A stretch of DNA of 64,000 nt. Origin: Lactonifactor sp. BIOML-A5 (lineage in GTDB: Bacteria > Bacillota > Clostridia > Lachnospirales > Lachnospiraceae). Shown piece after piece: positions 42,337 through 51,068 of the stretch (positions are counted from its first letter, which is position 1; each line of letters opens with the position of its first letter). A program made the position numbers and the translations under genes. The DNA lies in NCBI RefSeq assembly GCF_009677585.1, contig NZ_WKYV01000004.1, positions 173,720-237,719 of the forward strand. Direction: 5' to 3'. Below the pieces are notes generated by a model that saw only the letters and a program-made list of their open reading frames with translations, searched no databases and had not been told where the DNA came from.

Positions 42337-43521
42337 TTATTTTACTACCACACCTGATTTGATAACATTTACAAGGTTGTATTTGAATGCGGAGATGTCT
42401 TCCAGCGGGTTCTTGTCCAGAGTTATGATATCGGCCACCTTGCCTTCCTTCAGTGTACCGTAATCCTGATCCTTGTATACAATTCGTGCACTGTCAATGG
42501 TAGCCTGTTTGATTATATCCATCTCATCCATATCCCAGAAATCTTTTCTCAGGATAAATTCATCTGCGTTTTCCCCGTGTGTCAGAGGGGTACCGCCCTG
42601 GTCTGTACCGAAGCCAATGGTAAGTCCAGCTTCATAGGCCTTGCGAACTCCGACTCTTAAGGATTCCAGAACCTTCTGGGCTTTTGACTTCATGAAAATA
42701 GAGGTTTCTGGAACACTGTCAGCCAGCCCGTGAAGAATATTCAGAGTAGGTACAATGTAAGTGGTATCATTATCCTTTAACATCTCAATGGCCTCGTCGT
42801 CAAGGATAGAGGCATGCTCAATTGTACGGACACCTGCGATAATAGAATTTTTAATGGCCTGTGTTCCATGACAATGGGTTGCCACATAAGTATCTTTAAA
42901 ACGTGCTGCTTCCACAACCGCCCTTAATTCGTCCAGGGTATAAATCGGCTGGCCAGGGGCCCCGCCTGGATTCATAACCGCGCCGGTTCCCATGATTTTA
43001 ATAAAGTCAGCACCTGCTTTCATTTCCTCCCGCACAGATTTCCAGATGGCATCTCTCCCGTCAGCCTCATTATACAGGCCGGCAAAGAAATCATTTCCGC
43101 ACTCTGTTGGAGTTACAATTTTTCCGGATGCAATGATATTCGGTCCGGGGAAGTTGCCGGCATTGATTGCATTGCGAAGTTCAATGGCAACGTTGTGGGA
43201 GGAACCTACATCTCTTACGGTAGTAAATCCTGCCATTAGTGTGTCATTGGCAAATTTTACTGCGTCCAAAGCCTGCTGAACCGGGGATTTTGCATTGTCT
43301 ACAAGCGTCTCTCCGCCGGAGAGCGTCAGATGGATATGTAAATCAAAAAGACCGGGGAGTACGTATTTGCCCGCCATGTCAACCGTTTCAGCATCTTCCC
43401 AGTCTGTTCCGCAGGGAGCAATGCTCTTAATCCGGTCACCGTCAATCAGGATATCACCGGTTGCATTTTCATAGCCTTCTACTAATTCCCCCAAAAAGTT
43501 ACAGTTTTTTAAAACTAACAT
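42337..43521 (-). CDS. Metal-dependent amidohydrolase (prolidase-like)
   Basis: The start is ATG at 43521 after AGAAGGAGG; 394 residues. The amidohydrolase barrel is marked by GLFDLHIHL (first metal His pair), GADFIKIMGTG (bridging Lys), ATHCHG and IEHAS (further His), and GFGTDQGG (catalytic Asp). The closest general class is the Xaa-Pro/Xaa-Arg dipeptidase and imidazolonepropionase-related group. A second, related enzyme lies at 47943-49211. In this neighbourhood it may hydrolyse an N-acyl or peptide-like methylated amine. The substrate is unknown. Confidence 0.87.
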   Translation of the reverse strand: MLVLKNCNFLGELVEGYENATGDILIDGDRIKSIAPCGTDWEDAETVDMAGKYVLPGLFDLHIHLTLSGGETLVDNAKSPVQQALDAVKFANDTLMAGFTTVRDVGSSHNVAIELRNAINAGNFPGPNIIASGKIVTPTECGNDFFAGLYNEADGRDAIWKSVREEMKAGADFIKIMGTGAVMNPGGAPGQPIYTLDELRAVVEAARFKDTYVATHCHGTQAIKNSIIAGVRTIEHASILDDEAIEMLKDNDTTYIVPTLNILHGLADSVPETSIFMKSKAQKVLESLRVGVRKAYEAGLTIGFGTDQGGTPLTHGENADEFILRKDFWDMDEMDIIKQATIDSARIVYKDQDYGTLKEGKVADIITLDKNPLEDISAFKYNLVNVIKSGVVVK

Positions 43522-43643
43522 AATACCTCCTTCTGCCATCCCCATATGGCATCTGTATTTAATATTGTACTCTTATAGTATCATAGGGAAAATATTTTGT
43601 AAATTATAATTTAATGTATAAAATGCATGGTTTATTCGCGCAA

Positions 43644-44759
43644 TTATTTGATTAATTCTTTGATGTTTTTGTAATCCATACCATAGCTGTCACTGACATT
43701 TTTACAGGTACTGAATCCGTCATAAGTATTAATGCCTGAGAATATGACCTCATTGTCAAGACAGGCATTTTCAAGACCTTTACCGGCGATCTGAAGACCA
43801 TATTTTAAAGTGGCATTGGTAAGAGCAATGGTTGAAGTTCTGGGAACGGCTCCCGGCATGTTTCCGACACAGTAGTGAACGACACCGTCAACCTCAAAGG
43901 TGGGATTGTCATGGTAGGTTACCCTCGTTGTCTCACAGCATCCCCCCTGATCCACGGCTACGTCCACAATCAGACTGCCTGGCTTCATGTCCTTTAGATA
44001 TTCTTTTTTAATGAGCTTAGGAGCTGCTTTTCCGGGAATCAGTACAGAGCCAATGACCAGATCTGCCTGAGCCAGCTGGCTTTGGATGTTGGAAGGCGTG
44101 CTGTATAAGGTCTGGATGCGGGCTCCAAAGATATCGTCCAGGTAGGCCAGACGTTCCAGATTAATATCCATAATTGTTACGTCGGCGCCCATGCCCACTG
44201 CAATTTTGCAGGCGTTGGTACCTACACTGCCTGCGCCCAGGATAACAACTTTAGCTTTGGGAGTACCCGGCACTCCTGAGAGCAGTACACCAGATCCGCC
44301 AAATGGCTTCTCCAGATATTTTGCCCCTTCCTGAATGCTCAGACGCCCTGCAATCTGGCTCATAGGAGAAAGAAGCGGAATACTGCCGTTTTTCTCAATC
44401 AAAGTTTCATAGGCCACGCCTCTGATACCGGAGGACAACATAGCGTCTGTGAGTGGACGGTCTGCTGCCAGGTGAAGGTAGGTGTAAAGGATTAAATCTT
44501 TGCGGAAGTACGAATATTCGGATTCCAGAGGCTCTTTTACTTTGATCATCATTTCGCAGGTGTCCCACACTTCCTTTGGTGTATCCAAAAGGATCGCTCC
44601 TGCTTTTTCATATTCTTCTGTGGTGAAGCCGGAACCTATACCGGCGTCTCTTTCAATATATACGGTATGCCCTGCATCTGTATACGATTTGACATTGTCT
44701 GGTGTCATTCCCACACGGAATTCATTATTTTTGATTTCTTTTACACATCCTACTTTCAT
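43644..44759 (-). CDS. ald: Alanine dehydrogenase
   Basis: ATG start, 371 residues, the normal length. It catalyses the NAD-dependent reversible deamination of L-alanine to pyruvate. KEIKNNEFRVGMTPDNV is the signature near the N-terminus with the substrate Arg and Lys. KAKVVILGAGSVGTNACKIA is the NAD fold, and VDVAVDQGGCCETTR holds the catalytic region. It is divergent from the RpiR regulator, with a 374-base AT-rich gap. Confidence 0.96.
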   Translation of the reverse strand: MKVGCVKEIKNNEFRVGMTPDNVKSYTDAGHTVYIERDAGIGSGFTTEEYEKAGAILLDTPKEVWDTCEMMIKVKEPLESEYSYFRKDLILYTYLHLAADRPLTDAMLSSGIRGVAYETLIEKNGSIPLLSPMSQIAGRLSIQEGAKYLEKPFGGSGVLLSGVPGTPKAKVVILGAGSVGTNACKIAVGMGADVTIMDINLERLAYLDDIFGARIQTLYSTPSNIQSQLAQADLVIGSVLIPGKAAPKLIKKEYLKDMKPGSLIVDVAVDQGGCCETTRVTYHDNPTFEVDGVVHYCVGNMPGAVPRTSTIALTNATLKYGLQIAGKGLENACLDNEVIFSGINTYDGFSTCKNVSDSYGMDYKNIKELIK

Positions 44760-45133
44760 TCTGATTCTCCATTCTTCATTTTTAATCTGACCATAGTACC
44801 ATGCGCGCTTGGATAATAAGGAATATTATTCTTCAAAATAATAAAAAGATGAAAAATATTCTTTAATATAAATCTAGAATAGCACGTGAGGTATAAAAAA
44901 ACAATTAGCAGTATAGCACCAAAATTGGGGACAAAAATTATACAAATTTAACAAAATCTAGGAATGATAAATGATATTTTTATAACAAACTTACAATATC
45001 AAAGGAAAATTAAGTTGAAAAAGCAGAAGGAATATGTTTAAATAGAATTTATAGAAAGTGAAATAATTCACAATTTGAAACACAGCGAGAGGGGAACGGC
45101 TGTTACGATATACAGCGGAAAGTGAGAAGAAGA
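44760..45133. other. AT-rich divergent intergenic region
   Basis: This 374-base region between ald and the RpiR-type gene contains no coding frame. GAATATT appears in direct and inverted form near 44820-44865, a possible operator. TTGAAA at about 45014 with a TTAAAT about 17 bases on is a weak candidate promoter for the regulator. Nothing else is clear. Confidence 0.4.
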
Positions 45134-45991
45134 GTGAACAGTATAAGGGCATTAATATTTAATTCCAATCTGACAAAGACAGAACAGGTCATCGGGGATT
45201 TTGTTCTGGATAATCTGGGAGACGCTTGTTTTATGACCTCCACTGACATAGCGGTGCATCTGGGGGTCAGTGAAGCTTCTGTCATACGGTTTGCAAAAAA
45301 ACTGGGATATTCTGGTTTTATGGAGTTTCAGAAATCGATCCGCTCCTGTTACCAGAAGGAAAAAAACCAGATTTCGGCAAGCTTGGATATCCCTGCGGAA
45401 CGTCTGAAGAAAAGCAGACAACAGGAGGACAAGAATTATATCAGTAACTATGCCGCCATAGTACAGAATAATCTCACCAGCGCACTGGTAAATAACAAAT
45501 GGGAGACGTACGAAAAAGCGATTGACTTAATATTAGGCAGCCAGAACAAATATATCCTGGGCACTAGGGCAAATATGGGGCTGGCCGCAGACTGCTATGT
45601 ACTGCTTAAGAGAATTATACCTGGGGTAATGATAACTAACACATCCGCTGCCAGCGTAATTGATAACCTGAGCGATATAAAAAAGGAGGACTGCCTCATT
45701 GCTTTTAGTTTTCCCAGATATTCAGAATTAGACCGGGTGGCCATGGAGATGGCGAAGGATGCAGGGGCGCGGATTATCCTTGTGACAGACAGGCACAGCG
45801 CACCTCTGGCTTCCTATGCAGAAGTCATTTTTACAGTAGATATAGATAGCAATGATTATTTTAATTCTTTTGTTGCGGGTTATTTTATTATTGAAATATT
45901 ATGTGTGGGAATGAGCAGAAGACTGGGGAATGTACATGAAGAGAAATTAAAGCATATTGACCATTATCTGGATATGCTGAGAATCTATTAA
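45134..45991 (+). CDS. MurR/RpiR-family transcriptional regulator
   Basis: The start is GTG 45134 after GAGAAGA; GTG 45122 is the alternative. About 285 residues. Residues 1-75 are the RpiR helix-turn-helix (TSTDIAVHLGVSEASVIRFA). From about residue 125 a SIS domain binds a phosphosugar-like effector, with YILGTRANMGLAADC and LIAFSFPRYSELDRVAMEMA. It could control ald, the rhodanese gene or the amidohydrolase next to it. The effector is unknown. Confidence 0.87.
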   Translation: MNSIRALIFNSNLTKTEQVIGDFVLDNLGDACFMTSTDIAVHLGVSEASVIRFAKKLGYSGFMEFQKSIRSCYQKEKNQISASLDIPAERLKKSRQQEDKNYISNYAAIVQNNLTSALVNNKWETYEKAIDLILGSQNKYILGTRANMGLAADCYVLLKRIIPGVMITNTSAASVIDNLSDIKKEDCLIAFSFPRYSELDRVAMEMAKDAGARIILVTDRHSAPLASYAEVIFTVDIDSNDYFNSFVAGYFIIEILCVGMSRRLGNVHEEKLKHIDHYLDMLRIY

Positions 45992-45992
45992 A

Positions 45993-46023
45993 ATGAGCGC
46001 CTGATATACCGTCAGGCGCTCAT
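45993..46023. terminator. Hairpin between rpiR-type gene and alarmone synthetase
   Basis: ATGAGCGCCTGA and TCAGGCGCTCAT form a perfect stem. It overlaps the stop codon of the minus-strand gene and probably terminates both. Confidence 0.75.
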
Positions 46024-46682
46024 AAGGAATGTTCTGAATTTTTTTCTATAAAGCGTCTTGTCTGAAGCATCTTTTTATCCATCTGTTCGCCGATTGCGGC
46101 ACATTCATTCAGTTCGTGGAATATTTCTTTGATGCTCAGGGAATTATGCTTGTATCGGGTTTGGTGATCCAGACGAGCCCAGAAATCCATAATAACGGTG
46201 CGCAGCTGGACTTCAACTCTGACAGGTTCCTGCTGTTTATTTAAAATCACAGGGACTTCAAAAATAAGATGCAGGCTTCGGTATCCGCTTTTTTTAGGGG
46301 TTTTGATAAAATCTTTCTCCTTCACCAGAATCAGATCCTCTTCTTCCAGGAGCCGTTTCCGGATGGCATAGATGTCATCTGTATAATCGCATACAATTCT
46401 TACCCCGGCGATATCATTTAATTTTTCAGATGCCTTTTTTACACTGATTGGATATCCTTTTTTGGTTAACTTCCTCACAATACTCTCTGCGCTTTTAATC
46501 CTGGAACACTGGAATTCTACGATATCACGTCCACATTCACGGCTAAGCTGATCCTTTACCGCTGTAATATAATTTTGAATCTCTTCCACTGCAAGCTCGT
46601 ATTTATAGATAAATTTTCTTTCCTGCAGTTCCCTGTATACGGGCGGCATATTTTTTTTGTCTTTATTATTCGCCAATCTCAT
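46020..46682 (-). CDS. Small RelA/SpoT-domain (p)ppGpp synthetase
   Basis: The start is taken at ATG 46682, four bases after AAAGG; ATG 46709 gives nine more residues but no ribosome site. About 220 residues. A synthetase domain without hydrolase or regulatory domains: FQCSRIKSAESIVRKLTKKG (GTP site), DIAGVRIVC (Asp for Mg2+), KKSGYRSLHLIF and VEVQLRTVIMDFWARLDHQT. This is the RelQ/YjbM-YwaC small alarmone synthetase class. It makes (p)ppGpp under stress, independent of ribosomes. Confidence 0.9.
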   Translation of the reverse strand: MRLANNKDKKNMPPVYRELQERKFIYKYELAVEEIQNYITAVKDQLSRECGRDIVEFQCSRIKSAESIVRKLTKKGYPISVKKASEKLNDIAGVRIVCDYTDDIYAIRKRLLEEEDLILVKEKDFIKTPKKSGYRSLHLIFEVPVILNKQQEPVRVEVQLRTVIMDFWARLDHQTRYKHNSLSIKEIFHELNECAAIGEQMDKKMLQTRRFIEKNSEHSL

Positions 46683-46806
46683 CCATCCTTTCTGTACCAA
46701 ATAATACATACAAGAATAGTTTATGCCGACTGTCTGAATTTGCTACCAGGAATATGTAAACAGGAAGAAAAATTTTTGTAAAGCTGTATACTTTTCTTAT
46801 TTTGGT

Positions 46807-46943
46807 TCATACTATAAGTAATCCACGGAGGGATGCCGCAAAGGCGCGGCGCTTTTCGTGGGGAATACAGAAGAAAAGAATAAGAATACTTATCCTCCCC
46901 CTTATAGTAACCCCGCAGCAGTTTTGCTGCGGGGCTATTTTTT
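46807..46943 (+). ncRNA. Putative small RNA, tandem unit 1
   Basis: This unit begins TCATACTATAAGTAATCCA and contains AGAATACTTATCCTCCCC, both repeated exactly in unit 2 at 47141. ATAAGTA and TACTTAT can close a stem around a GC-rich inner hairpin (GCCGCAAAGGCGCGGC). The C-rich TCCTCCCC is then free before a strong terminator (CCCCGCAGCAG/CTGCTGCGGGG type, 46911-46935, then T7). No protein fits and the flanking genes are on the other strand, so it is a free-standing RNA. The C-rich stretch could pair with Shine-Dalgarno sites. Confidence 0.6.
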
Positions 46944-46944
46944 T

Positions 46945-47075
46945 ATTACATAGGAAACTGCGTTCCCTATGTAATAAAAAAACCTCTGGGGGATAACACT
47001 GCGGCGGAAAGGAAGATGCTGTCTGCGACAGCCCGCCGCAGGCGGAGATTGCGCTTTCGCGCAATCTTTCTTATA
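46945..47075. repeat. CCTATGTAAT palindromic repeat with GC-rich hairpins
   Basis: ATTACATAGG and CCTATGTAAT bound a hairpin directly after the T run of small-RNA unit 1. Then comes CCTCTGGGGGATAACACTGC, a GC-rich part and GATTGCGCTTTCGCGCAATC. A similar series (CTTCCTATGTAATGAAA, CCCTCCGGGCGGGA, CACTGC) follows the T-box terminator at 52156-52236. Confidence 0.5.
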
Positions 47076-47120
47076 AATCCTTCCGAATAAAGCATATTTA
47101 AAATAATTTCAATTAAGTTG

Positions 47121-47126
47121 TATAAT
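47121..47126 (+). promoter_or_regulatory. -10 box of small-RNA unit 2
   Basis: TATAAT 47121-47126, about 15-20 bases before the conserved 5' end of the unit at 47141. No convincing -35 box was seen. Confidence 0.45.
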
Positions 47127-47140
47127 TTGAAAAATAGAGG

Positions 47141-47282
47141 TCATACTATAAGTAATCCATCAGACAGTGCCGAGGCAACAAAGCACAGCTGTTGGTTTTA
47201 ACCAAAGAAAAAGTAGAATACTTATCCTCCCCTTATTGCCCCTGCAGTTATACGAATCCGTATAACTGCAGGGGCTTTGCAT
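47141..47282 (+). ncRNA. Putative small RNA, tandem unit 2
   Basis: It has the same first 19 bases and the same AGAATACTTATCCTCCCC block as unit 1, but a different centre and a different terminator hairpin (GCCCCTGCAGTTATAC with GTATAACTGCAGGGGC, 47238-47275). Conserved ends, drifting middle and compensating hairpins are what an RNA family shows. It has its own TATAAT. The T tract is weak (CTTTGC). Confidence 0.6.
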
Positions 47283-47351
47283 GTATGGCATTCTATGTAC
47301 ACAGATACCATATTCCAATAACTGTATCGCCGATACAGGATACTAGAACCC

Positions 47352-47789
47352 TCAGCAGTTAATAGGAGCTGTGGTGTCATAAGGCCAATCCTGGTAACTT
47401 CCGGCATTGTACACCTGGGTATAACCGGCGTCGGCCAGCAGTTCCACGGCCTCACTGCTACAGTCTTGGGTACTGCAGTATACATAGATGGCAGCATCCT
47501 TGTCTGGCAGCTGTTCCTTTGCCAGCATCTTTAAGCTGTTCAGCGGAATATTGATGGCCCCTGGTATATGGCCCATGCCGTAGTCATTAAAAGAACGCAC
47601 GTCCACAAGAACCATTTCCTGTTTTGCATCCAGCATGCTTTTTAATTCCTCCGGTGTGGTGCTGACATCTGTTTGAGCGGCCTGCGAAGATGCCTGCTCT
47701 TTCGCCGGAGCTTTCTCTTTACAGGCAGAGAGAAGTACGGAGAGGGCAAACAGTAAAACAAATAAAACACCGAGTTCTTTTTTAGCGAT
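47352..47789 (-). CDS. Rhodanese-domain lipoprotein with apparent ATC start
   Basis: The open frame reads through a lipoprotein signal (AKKELGVLFVLLFALSVLLSAC) before a rhodanese domain (VLVDVRSFNDYGMGHIPGA; active Cys in YVYCSTQDCSS). The only codon placed correctly, nine bases after AAGGAGG, is ATC at 47787-47789. No ATG, GTG or TTG exists in frame before the signal peptide; the first ATG lies after it and would lose the export signal. A TTGACA/TATGAT promoter stands at 47849-47877. So the start is either a rare ATC or an ATG-to-ATC change. Sulphur transfer or redox signalling outside the membrane is the family expectation. Confidence 0.8.
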   Translation of the reverse strand: MAKKELGVLFVLLFALSVLLSACKEKAPAKEQASSQAAQTDVSTTPEELKSMLDAKQEMVLVDVRSFNDYGMGHIPGAINIPLNSLKMLAKEQLPDKDAAIYVYCSTQDCSSEAVELLADAGYTQVYNAGSYQDWPYDTTAPINC

Positions 47790-47848
47790 ACTAAAACACC
47801 TCCTTATTCAAATCGAACTGTAATCAATTTAGTTACATTTATAACTCT

Positions 47849-47877
47849 ATCATAACAGCAGCACAGAAGTCTGTCAA
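47849..47877 (-). promoter_or_regulatory. Promoter of the rhodanese lipoprotein gene
   Basis: On the minus strand: TTGACA (47877-47872), a 17-base spacer and TATGAT (47854-47849), about 60 bases before the ATC start. Confidence 0.75.
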
Positions 47878-47880
47878 GTA

Positions 47881-47922
47881 AAAAAGCCGTATCCGGAACA
47901 TAGATTTTTCCGGGTACGGCCA
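47881..47922 (-). terminator. Terminator of the second amidohydrolase gene
   Basis: Minus strand GCCGTACCCGGAAA pairs with TTCCGGATACGGC, followed by TTTTT. It lies 20 bases after the stop. Confidence 0.85.
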
Positions 47923-47942
47923 TTTCTTGAATTTATAAAGGT

Positions 47943-49211
47943 TTAAACATATTCTTCATCAACAATCTTGTTGTCAGTGGGATATACCTTTCCCTCTTTC
48001 ATTACAAAGTCACATTCACTGAGAGCGTCACAGTCTGTCAGAAGATCTCTGTGCCATGCGGATACATCAGCCAGTTTTCCGGGCTCAATGGTTCCAATGA
48101 GGTGATCCAGACGGAGTATGCCTGCATTTACGCTGGTGGCGGCTTTCAGAGTACGGAAGGGATCCATGCCGGAACGCAGCCAGCTACGGTATTCATACCA
48201 GCTTTCATAAGGCTGGTGTACCGCGCAAAAATCAGAGCCGTAACCCAGACGAATCTTGCTTTCACGGATGATTCTGCGGCTTTCTTTCAGCCTTGGAGCA
48301 AATTTTTTCAGTTTCATCTGGCTGTCAGCGGTATTCTTTGCAAACATATCATCGTTATCCTCAAGAGTATCCTGGAACGGTGAGAAGGTAGGCACAAGAT
48401 AGGTATCAGACTCTTCAAACATGCGGGCCGTCTCTTCATCCATAAGAGCACCATGCTCCATGCCGTCGATTCCGAACTGTAAAAGTTTTTTCATCATCCG
48501 GGGCGGATACACGTGTGCAGTTACCGGCTTGCCCAGGTCGTGAGCAGTGCGGATGATGGTTTCCAATTCTTCATCGTCCAGATAACTGATCTCAGGGCCT
48601 CCGTCCGGGCTCAGAAAACTTCCGGACAGGAAGATCTTGATAAAGTCAGTGCCGTATTTTACTTCTCTGCGGACCTGGGTGCGGAAAAAGTCCGGGCCGC
48701 TTCCGATGGTATCTATCTGCATAAAATCAGATAAGGGCTGATTTTCATAGGCATACATACTCATGTCTCCCGGCATACCCGGTCCTCCCAGCATATGTGC
48801 CCCTACATTCATACGGGCAGCAGGGAAAAGTCCCCGGTCAATCACACGTTTTGCATCTACGATTCCATATCCCAGAGGCCCCATACCGTTACAGCGGATG
48901 GTAGTGAAACCCCTTTCCAGGCAGCGCTCTGCCGTATGTAAAAATGCCAGGGTACTGTAGCCTTCCGAATGGAATAAGATATTATCTACTTCTTGCCAGC
49001 GCATCAGGTTGCCATGTACATGGGCATCGATCATCCCCGGGGTTACTGTGAGGTGACTTAAGTCAATGATTTCAACATCTTTGGGACGGCTGAGATTCTT
49101 TCCGACTTCTTTGATTTTTCTACCTTCTACAAGAATCTCCATGTTTTCCTGCAGTTCATCCTTGATTCCGTCAAAGAGCTTGCCGCAGATAATTAAGCTT
49201 TGCTTTTCCAT
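47943..49211 (-). CDS. Metal-dependent amidohydrolase (second copy)
   Basis: The start is ATG at 49211 after AGAGGTAG; 422 residues. The same barrel and metal motifs as the enzyme at 42337 are seen: MIDAHVHGN, TDFIKIFLSGS, VTAHVYPP, GMEHG and LGYGSDFCA. The overall match to the other copy is partial, so the two are diverged paralogs rather than a recent duplication. The substrate is unknown. It stands alone with its own terminator. Confidence 0.86.
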   Translation of the reverse strand: MEKQSLIICGKLFDGIKDELQENMEILVEGRKIKEVGKNLSRPKDVEIIDLSHLTVTPGMIDAHVHGNLMRWQEVDNILFHSEGYSTLAFLHTAERCLERGFTTIRCNGMGPLGYGIVDAKRVIDRGLFPAARMNVGAHMLGGPGMPGDMSMYAYENQPLSDFMQIDTIGSGPDFFRTQVRREVKYGTDFIKIFLSGSFLSPDGGPEISYLDDEELETIIRTAHDLGKPVTAHVYPPRMMKKLLQFGIDGMEHGALMDEETARMFEESDTYLVPTFSPFQDTLEDNDDMFAKNTADSQMKLKKFAPRLKESRRIIRESKIRLGYGSDFCAVHQPYESWYEYRSWLRSGMDPFRTLKAATSVNAGILRLDHLIGTIEPGKLADVSAWHRDLLTDCDALSECDFVMKEGKVYPTDNKIVDEEYV

Positions 49212-49443
49212 GATTCTACCTCTTTTCTTCATTTTTTAGTCCCTGAGGACGTAAGGCACAAAAAAATAAATTCATTACAGTGAAAAAGTTTTGCAGACAT
49301 TTTCATCAAATGTGACAAAAAATCACAAAATTTCACTATTTATATAGATTATATGTCTAAAACAAAACAATGTCAAGCTAACTGAAAAAAAGATATACAT
49401 ATAATTAATACTGATAATATTCATAAAAATGAATGATGGGAAA

Positions 49444-50355
49444 TTAATTTTTCTTTCCGGATTTTTTTTCTTCCGCAATGGTTTTCAACTCTTCCAAGGC
49501 ATCCTTGAAGGCTCTGGAGGTAGCGCTTGGGTGCCCTTTGAGCATCTGCTTCTTATAGAATCCCAAACGGTTCCGCACAACTCCCTGGTGTTCCCGCTCA
49601 ATAATAAACTTTTCTTTCAGGCGTTCAATCTCTTCCTGGAACTGTTCATAGGTAGTGCGAAGGCCCTCGCTCTGAGTCAGCTCATCCAGCTTCTCCCGGA
49701 TACTCTGAAGAAGTTCACCTGCGGTTTCCTTCCCGCGCTCGGCAAAGGAAGGGGTAGAGAAAGCAGCAATAGCGTCCAGACGTGTCTGTACCTTCTGAAG
49801 CTCTTCTTTTGCTCTTGTCATGCGCTCCATAATATCTCTGAGATCCAGGGCAGCCTTAAAGGAAAGAGCCATATCTCCGGCAATGACAACAGTCAGTATT
49901 ACTGCTATCACAGCTGCCAGTGTGACATTCAGCGCCAATACGAAATGCTCAATAGGTTCATGGATAAAATCCACCAGCACGATAGTGAGAAAGCCCCATG
50001 CCAGGGAAGTGCCCAGACAGATATGTCCCTGGAAGTTCAGGGGCTTATTGCTGTAATCCCAATATCGGACTTTAAAAAGGCTCTCCATGCAGACCCCTGT
50101 AATATATTCCAGTATACTGGCAGCCACTGCCCCTGCTGCAAAGGTAAGAATCAGGCTGTTCCGTACAGGAATGGTCACATACAGCATAAGTACCGCTCCG
50201 CTGCCATACAGCGGAAGAAAGGGTCCCCTCATAAACCCTCGGTTAACAAACTTTTTCTTATGTATGGATACATAAGAGGATTCAATGCACCAGCCGATAA
50301 AGCAGTAAATATAGAAGAAGAGCAGCCAGTCCACCGTTGTATAGTTATAATTCAT
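49444..50355 (-). CDS. CmpB-like putative ABC transporter membrane protein (PF06541 type)
   Basis: The start is an ATG after AGGAGGGAG; 303 residues. Four to five membrane spans fill residues 8-175. The segment FYIYCFIGWCIESSYVSI followed by NRGFMRGPFLPLYGSGAV is the family signature. A long charged coiled coil occupies the C-terminal half (about 185-300), which is longer than in most members. Function is not known despite the family's transporter name; no ATPase is nearby. Confidence 0.87.
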   Translation of the reverse strand: MNYNYTTVDWLLFFYIYCFIGWCIESSYVSIHKKKFVNRGFMRGPFLPLYGSGAVLMLYVTIPVRNSLILTFAAGAVAASILEYITGVCMESLFKVRYWDYSNKPLNFQGHICLGTSLAWGFLTIVLVDFIHEPIEHFVLALNVTLAAVIAVILTVVIAGDMALSFKAALDLRDIMERMTRAKEELQKVQTRLDAIAAFSTPSFAERGKETAGELLQSIREKLDELTQSEGLRTTYEQFQEEIERLKEKFIIEREHQGVVRNRLGFYKKQMLKGHPSATSRAFKDALEELKTIAEEKKSGKKN

Positions 50356-50515
50356 AAACTCCCTCCTAGCTTTTGATACAGCTATTATACAATCCTTTCC
50401 TTAAAAATAGCAACCTGACAGGGGAAAAATATTAGGATTGAAAAAATCCCCCCTATCGTATATACTATATCTGTTAGAATTAAATACGAATATTAAGCAA
50501 AAGGTGGTAAGATAC

Positions 50516-51016
50516 ATGGGATTATTACAAGAGTGGAGAGATGTAGCATATTCTCAGGAGGCTGACAAAAGCCAGCTGCAGAAATTCTGGACAAATTATT
50601 TTATGATTGAAAAGGGCATCTACGAAAAACTTCTGGTGAATCCTGAAGAGGTGGTAAAAGGTACCGTTAAGGAGTTAGCAGAAAAATATGAAATAGAAGT
50701 TATGACCATGGTTGGATTCCTGGACGGAATCAATGACAGCTTAAAGGTTCCCAATCCCATCGAGGAGATGGATGAAGATACTGTTGTGAATCTGGGATTT
50801 GACAAAGAACTGTTATATAAGAACATGGTTGACGCAAAGGCTGACTGGCTTTACAATCTGCCCATGTGGGATGATATCTTTACAGAAGATAAGAAAAAGG
50901 AATTGTATCTGGAGCAGAAGAAATCAGGTACTGTTGTAAAAGGGCCGAAGATCGGACGCAACGATCCATGTCCGTGCGGCAGCGGTAAAAAGTATAAAAA
51001 GTGCTGCGGAAAATAA
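50516..51016 (+). CDS. SEC-C motif protein
   Basis: The start is ATG 50516 after AAGGTGG; 166 residues. The N-terminal 130 residues are helical and acidic. The C-terminus [20 protein letters not shown] is a SEC-C zinc motif (CxCx8CC), as at the end of SecA. Such proteins may bind SecB-like partners or the ribosome. It is a common Lachnospiraceae protein of unknown function. Confidence 0.85.
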   Translation: MGLLQEWRDVAYSQEADKSQLQKFWTNYFMIEKGIYEKLLVNPEEVVKGTVKELAEKYEIEVMTMVGFLDGINDSLKVPNPIEEMDEDTVVNLGFDKELLYKNMVDAKADWLYNLPMWDDIFTEDKKKELYLEQKKSGTVVKGPKIGRNDPCPCGSGKKYKKCCGK

Positions 51017-51030
51017 TACGCAGGCGAACA

Positions 51031-51062
51031 AGGGGCGGGGGAAGCTTTTCTCCCGCCCCTCT
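51031..51062 (+). terminator. Terminator after the SEC-C gene
   Basis: AGGGGCGGGGGAAG and CTCCCGCCCCT form a GC-rich stem with a TTTT loop region; the T tail is short. Confidence 0.7.
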
Positions 51063-51068
51063 CAGGTA

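Noticed and set aside
46802-46996. Small open frames on both strands across the first small-RNA unit and repeat
   Set aside because: The terminator and repeats lie within them, the products are not shared between the two units, and no ribosome site is seen.
49429-50376. Open frame of 315 codons on the plus strand
   Set aside because: It is opposite the CmpB-like gene, which has a strong ribosome site and family motifs.
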